55,323 bases of DNA from an uncultured Saprospiraceae bacterium (GTDB lineage Bacteria; Bacteroidota; Bacteroidia; Chitinophagales; Saprospiraceae), in NCBI GenBank assembly GCA_937921595.1, contig CAKZTD010000074.1, positions 1 through 55,323 of the forward strand, given 5' to 3'. The stretch's first letter is position 1, and the number at the start of each line of letters is the position of its first letter. Below, piece after piece: positions 35,802-44,805 of the stretch. The notes under the pieces were generated by a model. That model was not told the origin of the DNA and searched no databases. It worked only from the letters and a program-made list of their open reading frames with translations. Position numbers and translations under genes: made by a program.

Positions 35802-36386
35802 ATGAATTTAGTTGTAAAGCAGTTTGTCTTTTTATTGCTATTGTGCTTTGTGTTAAGCTCTTGTGAATCTGAATATTCAAAAGTGGTCAAACGTGAATTA
35901 AAATCTGGTGTTATCCATGATGACTTAATCTTTGGAATGAAACTAGGCGAAACCCTAAAAGATTTTTACAGCGTTTGTTGGGACCTGAACAAGCAAAAAA
36001 TAATTAGCCAGGGAAGTGGAAATAAGTTTGCCAAGTACACCATGCAAATGGATTCTATGGTGGAAAATTCAGATAAAGTAGAGATGCTTTTTTATGGTAT
36101 TTTTGATCAAAATAAAGTCATGCACGGCATGCACATGAAGATGAGTTATCTCAAATGGGCGCCTTGGAATGAACAGTATCATGCGGAAGCTTTGATCGAA
36201 AAATTGAAGAAAAAATATATGAGAGAATATGACGGAAATCCTTTTATCGAAATCGATATAGACGAGAAGCAAAAAGCTTTCGCAAAAGTAGATGGCAATC
36301 GACAAATTCTAATGTATCGAACTTCAGATAAAGATGTAACCGTCAAAATTCAAGACTTAAGAAAACCCAAGGAACCTTCAAAATAA
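35802..36386 (+). CDS. Small lipoprotein between two FG-GAP paralogues
   Basis: 194 residues. Lipobox VLSSC (Cys21), followed by ESEYSKVV. There is no recognised domain. The chain is rich in Met and Lys (YTMQMDSMVENSDKVEML, MHGMHMKMSYLKW) and ends with a basic DLRKPKEPSK. It lies 13 bases before paralogue 2, so co-translation with it is likely. Role unknown; the context suggests a partner of the FG-GAP lipoproteins. Confidence 0.75.
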   Translation: MNLVVKQFVFLLLLCFVLSSCESEYSKVVKRELKSGVIHDDLIFGMKLGETLKDFYSVCWDLNKQKIISQGSGNKFAKYTMQMDSMVENSDKVEMLFYGIFDQNKVMHGMHMKMSYLKWAPWNEQYHAEALIEKLKKKYMREYDGNPFIEIDIDEKQKAFAKVDGNRQILMYRTSDKDVTVKIQDLRKPKEPSK

Positions 36387-36399
36387 AAGAGTTACTAAG

Positions 36400-39300
36400 A
36401 TGAATATGACTACACAACTGACTGGTCTGTTTTTAATTGTTTTCACTTGTTTTTCTTGTGTAAAGGAATCACCAAGTGGTCCTTTATTTCAGTTGTTGGA
36501 TAATGAAAAGATCGGTATCGATTTTTCTAATGATCTTTCCTCGACACAAGAATTCAATGTTTATAAATATCGTAATTTTTATAATGGCGGAGGAGTAGCG
36601 GTCGGTGATCTCAATAATGACGGACTGATTGATCTATATATGGTCTCCAATCAATCGGCAAATAAACTCTACCTCAATAAAGGTGATTTCCAATTCGAAG
36701 ATATTACCGAAAAGGCTGGTGTAAAAGGAGAGAAGTCCTGGTCGACTGGTGTTACTTTTGTTGATGTCAATAACGATGGTTTATTGGATATTTATGTTTG
36801 TAATTCTGGAGATATCAAAGGAGATAATAAAGAAAATGAACTATTTATAAATAAAGGAAATCTTCAGTTTGAAGAATCAGCAGCAGCCTATAATTTAAAT
36901 GACAAAGGATACTCTACTCATGCTGCATTTTTTGATTATGATAAAGATGGCGACTTAGATGTTTATATTTTAAATAATTCTTATCAAGCGATTGGTAGTT
37001 TTAATTTAAAGAAAAACGAACGACCAAAACGAGATGAATTAGGAGGAGATAAACTGATGGAAAATCGTGATGGCCGCTTTTATGATGTAAGCGAAGATTC
37101 TGGAATTTATGGTAGCGTCATAGGCTTTGGTTTAGGGGTAACGGTGAATGATTTTAATAATGATTCTTGGTTGGATATTTTTATTTCGAATGACTTTTTT
37201 GAACGAGATTATCTTTACCTCAATCAACAAGATGGTACTTTCAAAGAAGACCTTGTTGATCAGATGCATTCCATCAGTGGAGCTTCCATGGGAGCGGATG
37301 CAGCGGATATTAATAATGATGGAAATGCGGATTTGTTTGTAACGGAAATGCTTCCTTCGGATTACGAACGCCTCAAAACGGTGACTACTTTTGAAAACTG
37401 GAACAAGTATCAGTACAATGTCACTAATGGTTATCACCATCAATTTACCAGAAATGTTTTACATCAAAATAATGGCAATAATACCTTCAGCGAAGTTTCT
37501 CGTTTGGCAGGTGTAGATGCCACGGATTGGAGTTGGGGAGCTTTGTTTTTTGATATGGATAATGACGGTTTTAAAGACCTTTTTGTTGCCAATGGAATTT
37601 ATAAAGATTTGACCAATCAGGATTATTTGACTTATATTTCTAATGAAGCGGTCATGAAATCTTTGGTGAGTGAAGATGGTGTAAATTATAAAGAACTAGT
37701 TGATGTGATTCCATCTAATAAGGTGGCCAATCATGCTTTTAAAAATATTGATGGACTTCATTTTGAAGAATATGTTACAAGCGGTTTGTTGACACCAAGT
37801 TTTTCAAATGGCTCTGCTTACGGAGATTTTGATAATGATGGAGATTTGGATTTAGTGGTGAATAATGTCAACATGCCTTGCTTTGTTTATGAAAATTTGT
37901 TGGATAATGAAAAAGCAAATTACATTAAAATTCAATTAGAAGGAACAGAATCGAATACCTTTGGTATTGGTGCAAAGATCACGGCGACTTCAGGAGATCA
38001 AAATTTTCATTATGAAAATATTCCAACCAGAGGTTTTCAATCAAGCATCGATTTTCGACCGAATATCGGAGTAGGGGAGGCGAAAATAGTGGATGTGAAA
38101 ATTGTTTGGCCTTCAGGAAAAACGAGCTTGCTTTCAGATGTTTCAACGAATCAGACGATTGTTGTCAAAGAAGAAACTGCTCAAAACAATAACAATATAG
38201 CCAACGAAAATAATTCCATTTTTAAAAAAATAACAAACCCTGCCAAATACTTTAAAAAGGAAAATCAATACATTGATTTCAACAGAGAACGTCTGATTTA
38301 CCACATGCGAAGCAATGAAGGTGGGAAGATAGGTAAAGGCGATTTGAACGGAGATGGTCTACCTGATTTAGTTTTTCCAGGAGCGAAAGGTCAGATCACT
38401 GAAATCCATTTCAATAAAGGTGAACAACAATTCGAAGCTCAAACACCAAACACTGATTTTCTAAAAGTAAAAGAATCAGAGCATACCAAATGCATTTTAT
38501 TTGATGTAGATAAAGATGGAGATTTGGATATTTATTTGGCGAGTGGAGGAGTGGAACTTTCGGAATATTCAGAATATTTATATGACCATTTATTTTTGAA
38601 CGATGGTCTAGGTAATTTTAAAATCCAGGCTAATCGATTTCCAAATGAGCAAAATAAAATAAGCACCGGTGCAATTGCCTTTGCTGATTTCGATCAAGAT
38701 GGCGACGAAGATATCTTTGTTGGGGAACGAGTGAAAGTTGGAAAATTTGGAGCACCTTGTTCTTCTTTTCTATTGGTGAACGATGGTCAAGGAAACTTTA
38801 CAGATCAAACAAGCAAACTTTGTCCAGGACTTCAGAATATTGGAATGGTAACAGATGCAGCCTTTGCCGATATCAATAAAGATGGTGAATTAGATTTGCT
38901 AGTCGTCGGAGAATTTATGGAGATAAAAATATTTAGGTGGAAAAATGGACAATTCAAACTCGCTAAACTTAATGTAAATACTGGACTAAAAGGATGGTGG
39001 AATACAGTACATCTTTTTGATGCAGATCAGGATGGAGATTTAGATATCATCGCTGGTAATCTTGGAGAAAATAGTCGATTCAAAGCTTCTGAAGAAAAAC
39101 CGATTAAATTATATTATTCTGATTTCGATTCAAATGGAATGCAAGAAGGCGTCATGACTTTCGAAGCGGAAGATGGTAAAGATTACCCTTATGCACTTCG
39201 CCATACGTTGATCGATCAGATTAAAAAAATCAAGAAAAAATTTCCAGATTTTGAATCATTTAAAAAAGCAGATATTACAACGATTTTTTCTAAAGAAGAA

Positions 39301-39681
39301 TTAGATTTGGCATCGGTACTAGAGACCAATCAACTCCAAACCGTCATCTTGATTAATCAAGGTGATTTTAAATTTGAATCCATTCCTTTGCCTACGGAAA
39401 TACAATTCAGCCCGGTGTATGCAATCACTACCGCTGACTTTGATGAGGATGGCGATCAGGATGTTTTATTAGGAGGTAATTTGTTTTATGTGTTGCCAGA
39501 GATGGGGATCTATGATGGAAGTTATGGTCAGTATTTAGAAAATCAAGGAGACAATAAATTCGTTTTAAATAAAGAAGAAAGTGGCTTTCATGTCAAAGGA
39601 GAAATTAGAGATTTTGTTATAATGGACAAAACAATAATGGTTAATGTCAGTAGAGATTCTTTGGCCGCTTTTAGTTTTTAG
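36400..39681 (+). CDS. FG-GAP/VCBS-repeat lipoprotein with ASPIC/UnbV domain, paralogue 2
   Basis: 1,093 residues. Lipobox CFSC (Cys20), followed by VKESPS. It is collinear with paralogue 1: the opening YRNFYNGGGVAVGDLNNDG, the block FDYDKDGDLDVYILNNSYQAIG, the conserved NDFFERDYLYLNQQ, and an ASPIC/UnbV domain (about 500-590, TRGFQSSIDFRPNIGVG, KIVWPSG). Thirteen DxNxDGxxD-type motifs are kept, including the last, ADFDEDGDQDVLLGG. It probably binds calcium and is exposed on the cell surface (inferred). It lies 13 bases after the small lipoprotein gene. Confidence 0.9.
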   Translation: MNMTTQLTGLFLIVFTCFSCVKESPSGPLFQLLDNEKIGIDFSNDLSSTQEFNVYKYRNFYNGGGVAVGDLNNDGLIDLYMVSNQSANKLYLNKGDFQFEDITEKAGVKGEKSWSTGVTFVDVNNDGLLDIYVCNSGDIKGDNKENELFINKGNLQFEESAAAYNLNDKGYSTHAAFFDYDKDGDLDVYILNNSYQAIGSFNLKKNERPKRDELGGDKLMENRDGRFYDVSEDSGIYGSVIGFGLGVTVNDFNNDSWLDIFISNDFFERDYLYLNQQDGTFKEDLVDQMHSISGASMGADAADINNDGNADLFVTEMLPSDYERLKTVTTFENWNKYQYNVTNGYHHQFTRNVLHQNNGNNTFSEVSRLAGVDATDWSWGALFFDMDNDGFKDLFVANGIYKDLTNQDYLTYISNEAVMKSLVSEDGVNYKELVDVIPSNKVANHAFKNIDGLHFEEYVTSGLLTPSFSNGSAYGDFDNDGDLDLVVNNVNMPCFVYENLLDNEKANYIKIQLEGTESNTFGIGAKITATSGDQNFHYENIPTRGFQSSIDFRPNIGVGEAKIVDVKIVWPSGKTSLLSDVSTNQTIVVKEETAQNNNNIANENNSIFKKITNPAKYFKKENQYIDFNRERLIYHMRSNEGGKIGKGDLNGDGLPDLVFPGAKGQITEIHFNKGEQQFEAQTPNTDFLKVKESEHTKCILFDVDKDGDLDIYLASGGVELSEYSEYLYDHLFLNDGLGNFKIQANRFPNEQNKISTGAIAFADFDQDGDEDIFVGERVKVGKFGAPCSSFLLVNDGQGNFTDQTSKLCPGLQNIGMVTDAAFADINKDGELDLLVVGEFMEIKIFRWKNGQFKLAKLNVNTGLKGWWNTVHLFDADQDGDLDIIAGNLGENSRFKASEEKPIKLYYSDFDSNGMQEGVMTFEAEDGKDYPYALRHTLIDQIKKIKKKFPDFESFKKADITTIFSKEELDLASVLETNQLQTVILINQGDFKFESIPLPTEIQFSPVYAITTADFDEDGDQDVLLGGNLFYVLPEMGIYDGSYGQYLENQGDNKFVLNKEESGFHVKGEIRDFVIMDKTIMVNVSRDSLAAFSF

Positions 39682-39818
39682 AACAAGCCTCTAGTTTTAT
39701 TAAGAATGAAAAGCAACATACTTAGCTATTACTTGGAACTGCGGGTTAGGAATGACAAAATAGGTGGGAGCGGGTGACGGCCTGCGTGTTTAGCATTTAT
39801 TTTGTCTAGAGTTTTTGG

Positions 39819-39845
39819 ACACTTTTTTTTCAATGAAAAAAGTGT
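39819..39845. repeat. AT-rich inverted repeat before paralogue 3
   Basis: ACACTTTTTT (39819-39828) pairs with AAAAAAGTGT (39836-39845), 65 bases upstream of the start codon of the third FG-GAP gene. No U-tract follows, so it is a hairpin of unknown role, perhaps the end of the upstream unit. Confidence 0.45.
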
Positions 39846-39910
39846 TGAAGAAAACTAATTGCTAAAGTCTAATTAAGATGTTATTCAATGGCTTCTATCA
39901 AAAAACAAAC

Positions 39911-42900
39911 ATGCAAAAAAAATACATAGCCTTCTTATTGCTATCAATCAGTTTCTTTTTCGCCTGTCAGCCTGAAGAACAGACTCAAGATAATACAAGT
40001 TCCCCTGCTCTGTTTGTTGAAAAAGCAAGCAATGCTTCCGGGATCAATTTTTCCAATGAACTACGACCAAGTACAGATTTAAATATCCTAGAATACCTCT
40101 ACTATTATAACGGAGGAGGTGTAGCTATCGGAGACATCAATCAAGACGGATTGGAAGATGTGCTATTGACAGCCAATGAATCTCAGGATAAATTATTTTT
40201 AAATAAAGGCAATCTACAATTTGAAGACATCACCAAAAAAAGTGGAATCAAAGCACTAACAACCTGGTCAACCGGAGCGACGATGGATGATGTAAATGGT
40301 GATGGCTTACTCGATATTTATATTTGTAAAGTGGCTCCTGTCTCAGGAGCTGAAACGCATAATTTATTATACCTCAATAACGGAGATGAGACCTTCACCG
40401 AGTCAGCTGCAAAATACGGATTAGACTTTTCTGGATATTCTACACAAGCTTCTTTTTTCGATTATGACCAAGATGGCGATTTGGATGTTTACCTGTTAAA
40501 TCATTCGGTACACTCAGTGAGAAGTTATGGGAAAATTAACAAGCGAAATCAAAAAGATGAATTATCAGGAGACCGTTTACTCGAAAACAGAATCAACGAA
40601 GCAGAAGGAACATTCGTAGATGTAACGGAGCAAGCTGGAATATATAGCAGTGCGATTGGCTATGGATTAGGAGTCATGACGACGGATATCAACAACGATG
40701 GCTTGCCAGATATTTATGTAGGAAATGACTTTCATGAAAACGATTACATTTATATCAATAATGGAAATAAGACCTTCACAGAATCTATGTCTTCAATGTT
40801 GAGCCATTCTTCAAAATTTACGATGGGTGTAGATATTGCGGATATGAATGATGATGGTCTTATGGATATTTTTACGACGGACATGTTGCCTTATGATGAA
40901 GCGGTAGCCTTAAAGTCAGGAGGAGAAGATACGGATCAGGTTTTTAAAATTAGAGAAGAATTTGGTTTTGAAGATCAATATGCAAGGAATCATTTTCAGT
41001 TACAACAAGCAGGAAATCAGTTTGCAGATATCGCTTTGATGACCAATACCTATGCGACGGATTGGAGTTGGTCGGTGTTACTACAAGATTTTGATAATGA
41101 TGGAAAATCTGATATTTTTATTTCTAACGGAATTGTAAAACGACCTAACGATTTAGATTATATCAAGTTTGTAAATAATAGAGAGGCATCTCTTACCGGT
41201 AAATTACCTCAAGAAGAATTAGATGCTTTTTTAAATGCCATGCCTGCGCAGAAATTAAATAATTTACTTTTTTTACAAAACGAAGATTTAGTTTTCTCAG
41301 ATATTGCCGAGCAAAAAGTAGGTCCGCCTACCTTTTCAAACGGTGCAGCTTATGCTGATTTTGATAAAGATGGTGATTTAGATCTCTTGGTCAATAATAT
41401 CAATGCAAATGCTTCGCTTTTAGAAAATACTAGCCAAGGAAAGAATAACTTTGTTGCATTTGAATTAAAAAATAAGGATACTCAAAAAACTTTGAAAGGT
41501 ACAAGCGTCGAAGTTTTTTACAATCAAAAAAGTAAAAAACAAATCTACACAACAACTAGAGGTTATCAATCTTCAAGTTCTCATGTTCTTCATTTTGGTC
41601 TTGGAAATGAAACGAAGCTAGACTCTGTCGTGATTGTTTGGGCGAATCAAACTAAAGAGGTTTTTGAAAAAATCGGGATTAACCAACACCATAAGATAGA
41701 TAAAAGTGAAAATGCAAAACCATATCAATTTCCTAAAATTGAAACGACTTCAAAGTCTCTATCTGTCCTAGCTGTTAAGCATAGTGAAAATAAATTTGAT
41801 GATTATAATGCGGATAAATTAATTCCCGAATTATTGTCGAGAGAAGGACCAGCAGTAGTTTATGAAGACTTTAATCAGGATGGGAAAAAGGATCTTTTTA
41901 TCGGAGGAGCGAGGTTTCAAAAAGCTAAATTCTTGTTTCAACAAAAAAATGGGTTTGTAGAACAAAAAGCAAATATCGATTTTGAAAAAGATAAAAAATA
42001 TGAAGATGTTGCAGCTGCAGCGATAGATTTTGATAAGGACGGGGATTTAGATCTTTATGTGGTCAGTGGCGGGAATGACGAAAAAGAATTGAACAAGAAT
42101 CTCGAAGATCGCCTTTATCTCAATGATGGAAAAGGAAACTTCCAAAGGTTACCATTGTCGCTTCCACATACGAATGGAAGTACTGTAGCGGTCGGTGATT
42201 ATGATAATGATGGTTTTGATGATTTGTTTATTGGAGCACGTTCCATTCCTGTATCCTATGGTTTATCACCGTTTAGTTTTATCCTTAGAAATCAAGAAGG
42301 TTTTGGAATAGAGCTTGTGAAAAAAGAACGGTTTGGGATGATTACCCATAGCGAGTGGGCGGATATTGATAATGATAAAGATTTGGATTTAGTGATCTGT
42401 GGTGACTGGATGAATATCTCTGTTTTGGAAAATCAAGGTAACGGAGAATTTCAATACAAATCTAAAGAAATAGGTTTAGGCGAAAGCGCTGGTTTGTGGA
42501 ATACTTTTTATTTAAAAGATTTAAATGATGATGGAAAATTAGACATCATCGCTGGAAATGTAGGAAGCAATTTTAAATGGAAAGCTTCTCCAGAAAAGCC
42601 TATGAAATTATACGTCATGGACTTGGATAAAAACGGTCAGACAGAACCGCTTATTTTTCAACATTATTTTTCAAAGTACATGCCTGCCATGTCTTTAGAT
42701 AAATTAGTTGCTCAGGTTCCTTCTGTGCGAAAACAATTTGTCAGTTATGCAGAATATGCAAAGGTTCAAAGTATTGAAGATTTCAATCAGGTGAAAAAAG
42801 AAGACATAGTAGAAGAGAAAGAATTGAAAGAATTAAGATCTATGGTTTACCTTTCTCAAGGTCAAAATTATGTAGGAACCCCACTCCCTCAAATGGCACA

Positions 42901-43168
42901 GATGAGTACGATTCAAGGCTTTGAAATGGATGAACAAGGCAGGCTTCTTTTTGTTGGAAATCACTTTGATTATTTGACAGAACTAGGGAAAAGTGCTTCA
43001 AACAGCGGAGGCTTATTCTCTAAGTTTGATGCAGTCAGTGGCACCTTTCAAAACTACGAAGCATTACCTTTACCTCATAAATTGAATACCCGAGGCATCA
43101 CCGCTATCGGTAACAATCAATACCTGATCACTTGCAACAACAGTGTCCAGTATATCTTGAAAAAATAA
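39911..43168 (+). CDS. FG-GAP/VCBS-repeat lipoprotein with ASPIC/UnbV domain, paralogue 3
   Basis: 1,085 residues from ATG 39911, chosen because it gives a compact lipoprotein signal (MQKKYIAFLLLSISFFFAC, Cys19); the upstream ATG at 39878 would add 11 polar residues. Twelve intact DxNxDGxxD-type motifs and the ASPIC/UnbV region (about 510-600, TTRGYQSSSSHVLHFGLGNETKLDSVVIVWA) match the paralogues. The thirteenth motif is degenerate (FEMDEQGRLLFVG), so that site is unlikely to bind calcium. A 229-bp gap with a hairpin separates it from paralogue 2, so it may be a separate unit. Function unknown. Confidence 0.9.
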   Translation: MQKKYIAFLLLSISFFFACQPEEQTQDNTSSPALFVEKASNASGINFSNELRPSTDLNILEYLYYYNGGGVAIGDINQDGLEDVLLTANESQDKLFLNKGNLQFEDITKKSGIKALTTWSTGATMDDVNGDGLLDIYICKVAPVSGAETHNLLYLNNGDETFTESAAKYGLDFSGYSTQASFFDYDQDGDLDVYLLNHSVHSVRSYGKINKRNQKDELSGDRLLENRINEAEGTFVDVTEQAGIYSSAIGYGLGVMTTDINNDGLPDIYVGNDFHENDYIYINNGNKTFTESMSSMLSHSSKFTMGVDIADMNDDGLMDIFTTDMLPYDEAVALKSGGEDTDQVFKIREEFGFEDQYARNHFQLQQAGNQFADIALMTNTYATDWSWSVLLQDFDNDGKSDIFISNGIVKRPNDLDYIKFVNNREASLTGKLPQEELDAFLNAMPAQKLNNLLFLQNEDLVFSDIAEQKVGPPTFSNGAAYADFDKDGDLDLLVNNINANASLLENTSQGKNNFVAFELKNKDTQKTLKGTSVEVFYNQKSKKQIYTTTRGYQSSSSHVLHFGLGNETKLDSVVIVWANQTKEVFEKIGINQHHKIDKSENAKPYQFPKIETTSKSLSVLAVKHSENKFDDYNADKLIPELLSREGPAVVYEDFNQDGKKDLFIGGARFQKAKFLFQQKNGFVEQKANIDFEKDKKYEDVAAAAIDFDKDGDLDLYVVSGGNDEKELNKNLEDRLYLNDGKGNFQRLPLSLPHTNGSTVAVGDYDNDGFDDLFIGARSIPVSYGLSPFSFILRNQEGFGIELVKKERFGMITHSEWADIDNDKDLDLVICGDWMNISVLENQGNGEFQYKSKEIGLGESAGLWNTFYLKDLNDDGKLDIIAGNVGSNFKWKASPEKPMKLYVMDLDKNGQTEPLIFQHYFSKYMPAMSLDKLVAQVPSVRKQFVSYAEYAKVQSIEDFNQVKKEDIVEEKELKELRSMVYLSQGQNYVGTPLPQMAQMSTIQGFEMDEQGRLLFVGNHFDYLTELGKSASNSGGLFSKFDAVSGTFQNYEALPLPHKLNTRGITAIGNNQYLITCNNSVQYILKK

Positions 43169-43171
43169 AAT

Positions 43172-43297
43172 AACCACTCGTTTAAGTTTAAATCCAACCA
43201 CTCTTTTAAGTTTAAAATCGAACTAGTCCTGAACGTAGTCGAGGGATAAGAGATTGTAACTTGAAGGGTAAGTATAAAGGCAAGTTTGTAACTTGCC
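43172..43297 (+). repeat. Intergenic repeat element, copy A
   Basis: Starts with two direct copies of AACCACTC(G/T)TTTAAGTTTAAA (43172 and 43196, 24-base period). It continues through GAACGTAGTCGAGG (43231-43244) and ends in the hairpin GGCAAGTT/AACTTGCC (43279-43297, loop TGT). A related copy lies at 47750-47825. Both follow the end of a plus-strand gene. Confidence 0.6.
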
Positions 43298-43315
43298 ATC
43301 AGAGATGACAAAAAG

Positions 43316-43352
43316 AAAATTGATTTAAGAATAATTTTAATCAATTTTTTTT
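43316..43352 (+). terminator. Candidate terminator of the third FG-GAP gene
   Basis: AAAATTGATT (43316-43325) pairs with AATCAATTTT (43339-43348), followed by four more T. The stem is AT-rich. The rest of the gap to 43519 contains no gene that I can support. Confidence 0.5.
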
Positions 43353-43519
43353 CTGTCGCCCACCTGTCATATTAAAATCTTCATTGAACTTAAATACTAA
43401 ATCCAAGGTTGAATCAGTTATAACTGAACTAAAACTAAAACAAAAATCCTTAGTTGCTATCTAAGGTAAACTAAAACTAAAAAGAAGGGCCCACCTCGCT
43501 CTTCACAAAACTTAAAGCT

Positions 43520-44677
43520 ATGCAAAAATTAAAAATCGCAGCCGCATTTTTATGCGCCTCCCTTATGTGTTCTATCCAAATTTCTGCACAATTTGACTTT
43601 CGAAAAGGATTTATCGTAACCCTCGAAGGAGATACCATCAAGGGATTTGTCAAAGATCAAACCTTCGATAAACTAAGTAAGCAAGTCATTTTTAAAATAA
43701 CCAGAAATACAGATCCAATTATCTATTTACCTTCAGAAATAAAAGCATTTTCATTTGCTGATGGAGATGTGTTTGAGAGTTTCGAAATAGACTACACTTG
43801 CAATGATCGAAAAGGAAATACCAAATCTGTTAGCAATAGACGTTTTCTCAATCAGATTATTGGAGGAGAATTATCGCTCTATGAATTGACCAGTGATGAA
43901 AAACCATTGTTTATAAAAAAAGAAGGACAGGCTTTAAAATTGCTTTGTCTTAGTGAAGAAGAAGTCACTAAAGTCTATGATGAAAACGGTGTGCCTCGAA
44001 CTCCGCAGCCAGGTTCAAAATATAAAGACAGTTATGGTCGGAAATTAATTGAGCGAGACGGTAAGTTTTATCAATTAACTGATGAATATATTAATGTTTT
44101 AAAAACAGAATTAGCAGCATGTAATAAAGTCGTTGTAGATAATAAACTACCCTTGCAGCAAAAAGAAATTGCGGCTTTGGTTTTGGAATTCAACAAACAA
44201 TGTGCTCCGGAATCTTATCAGAAATTTATCAATGGCCAAAAAAATGCCCCGATTGGTCGTTTCACAATTTATACCAGTGTACCAACGCCTTATTATAATA
44301 GTTATGGAGGTATCGGAGGTGGAGCGATGATTGAAATGGGAGGAGAAACATTCTCGGCTAATTTTGGAATGGCCTATGTTATTGGAAAGAAAGATGCAGA
44401 GGAAGAATACAATTACAAAATGTTTGTAGCAACCTTACGTGGAAATTATAGACCATTTAAAAGTAAGAAATTTTCACCTTATATTTTTACAGGCATCAGT
44501 ATGAATGCAACTTCCCGAAGAGTAGAAATTAAAGATTTTAAAAAGAGACATTTTGTAGATTTTGAAATCGGAGCCGGAGTAGATGTGATGCTTTCTGATC
44601 GTTTCTTTTTAAAAGGCGAAGTCGCTTATCCGCATTTTCCAAATGTCCGATTGGGTGTTGGAATGTTGATAAAATAA
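43520..44677 (+). CDS. Outer-membrane beta-barrel protein with an N-terminal GDT-type domain
   Basis: 385 residues. Signal peptide (MQKLKIAAAFLCASLMCSIQISAQ). The N-terminal half has the FIVTLEGDTIKGFVKDQ pattern that I associate with a recurrent Bacteroidota domain of unknown role, followed by a helical linker (PLQQKEIAALVLEFNKQC). The C-terminal half is a small porin-like barrel with alternating strands (FSANFGMAYVIGKK, MFVATLRGNYRPFKSKKFSPYIFTG, HFVDFEIGAGVDVML, FFLKGEVAYPHF). Probably in the outer membrane; ligand unknown. Single gene after the FG-GAP block. Confidence 0.8.
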   Translation: MQKLKIAAAFLCASLMCSIQISAQFDFRKGFIVTLEGDTIKGFVKDQTFDKLSKQVIFKITRNTDPIIYLPSEIKAFSFADGDVFESFEIDYTCNDRKGNTKSVSNRRFLNQIIGGELSLYELTSDEKPLFIKKEGQALKLLCLSEEEVTKVYDENGVPRTPQPGSKYKDSYGRKLIERDGKFYQLTDEYINVLKTELAACNKVVVDNKLPLQQKEIAALVLEFNKQCAPESYQKFINGQKNAPIGRFTIYTSVPTPYYNSYGGIGGGAMIEMGGETFSANFGMAYVIGKKDAEEEYNYKMFVATLRGNYRPFKSKKFSPYIFTGISMNATSRRVEIKDFKKRHFVDFEIGAGVDVMLSDRFFLKGEVAYPHFPNVRLGVGMLIK

Positions 44678-44691
44678 GTGAACAAGTTAAT

Positions 44692-44795
44692 AAGTTAGCA
44701 AAAGAACAAAGGAACAAGTCAGTAATGATGCCAGATTTACGGCCATTGCTAACTTGTCCCTCTGTTCCCTTGTTCCTCTGTTCCCTTGATAACTT
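44692..44795. repeat. 27-bp imperfect inverted repeat between convergent genes
   Basis: Arm 1 (44692-44718) and arm 2 (44769-44795) are each 27 bases; 23 pair, with shared elements such as GGAACAAG/CTTGTTCC. It lies between the barrel gene and rtcB, which converge. No U-tract follows either side, so it may be a repeat element rather than an ordinary terminator. Confidence 0.65.
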
Positions 44796-44805
44796 ATACA
44801 CCTGC

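Noticed and set aside
43172-43216. CRISPR array
   Set aside because: Only two 21-base copies with a 3-base gap; no spacers of regular length and no cas genes.
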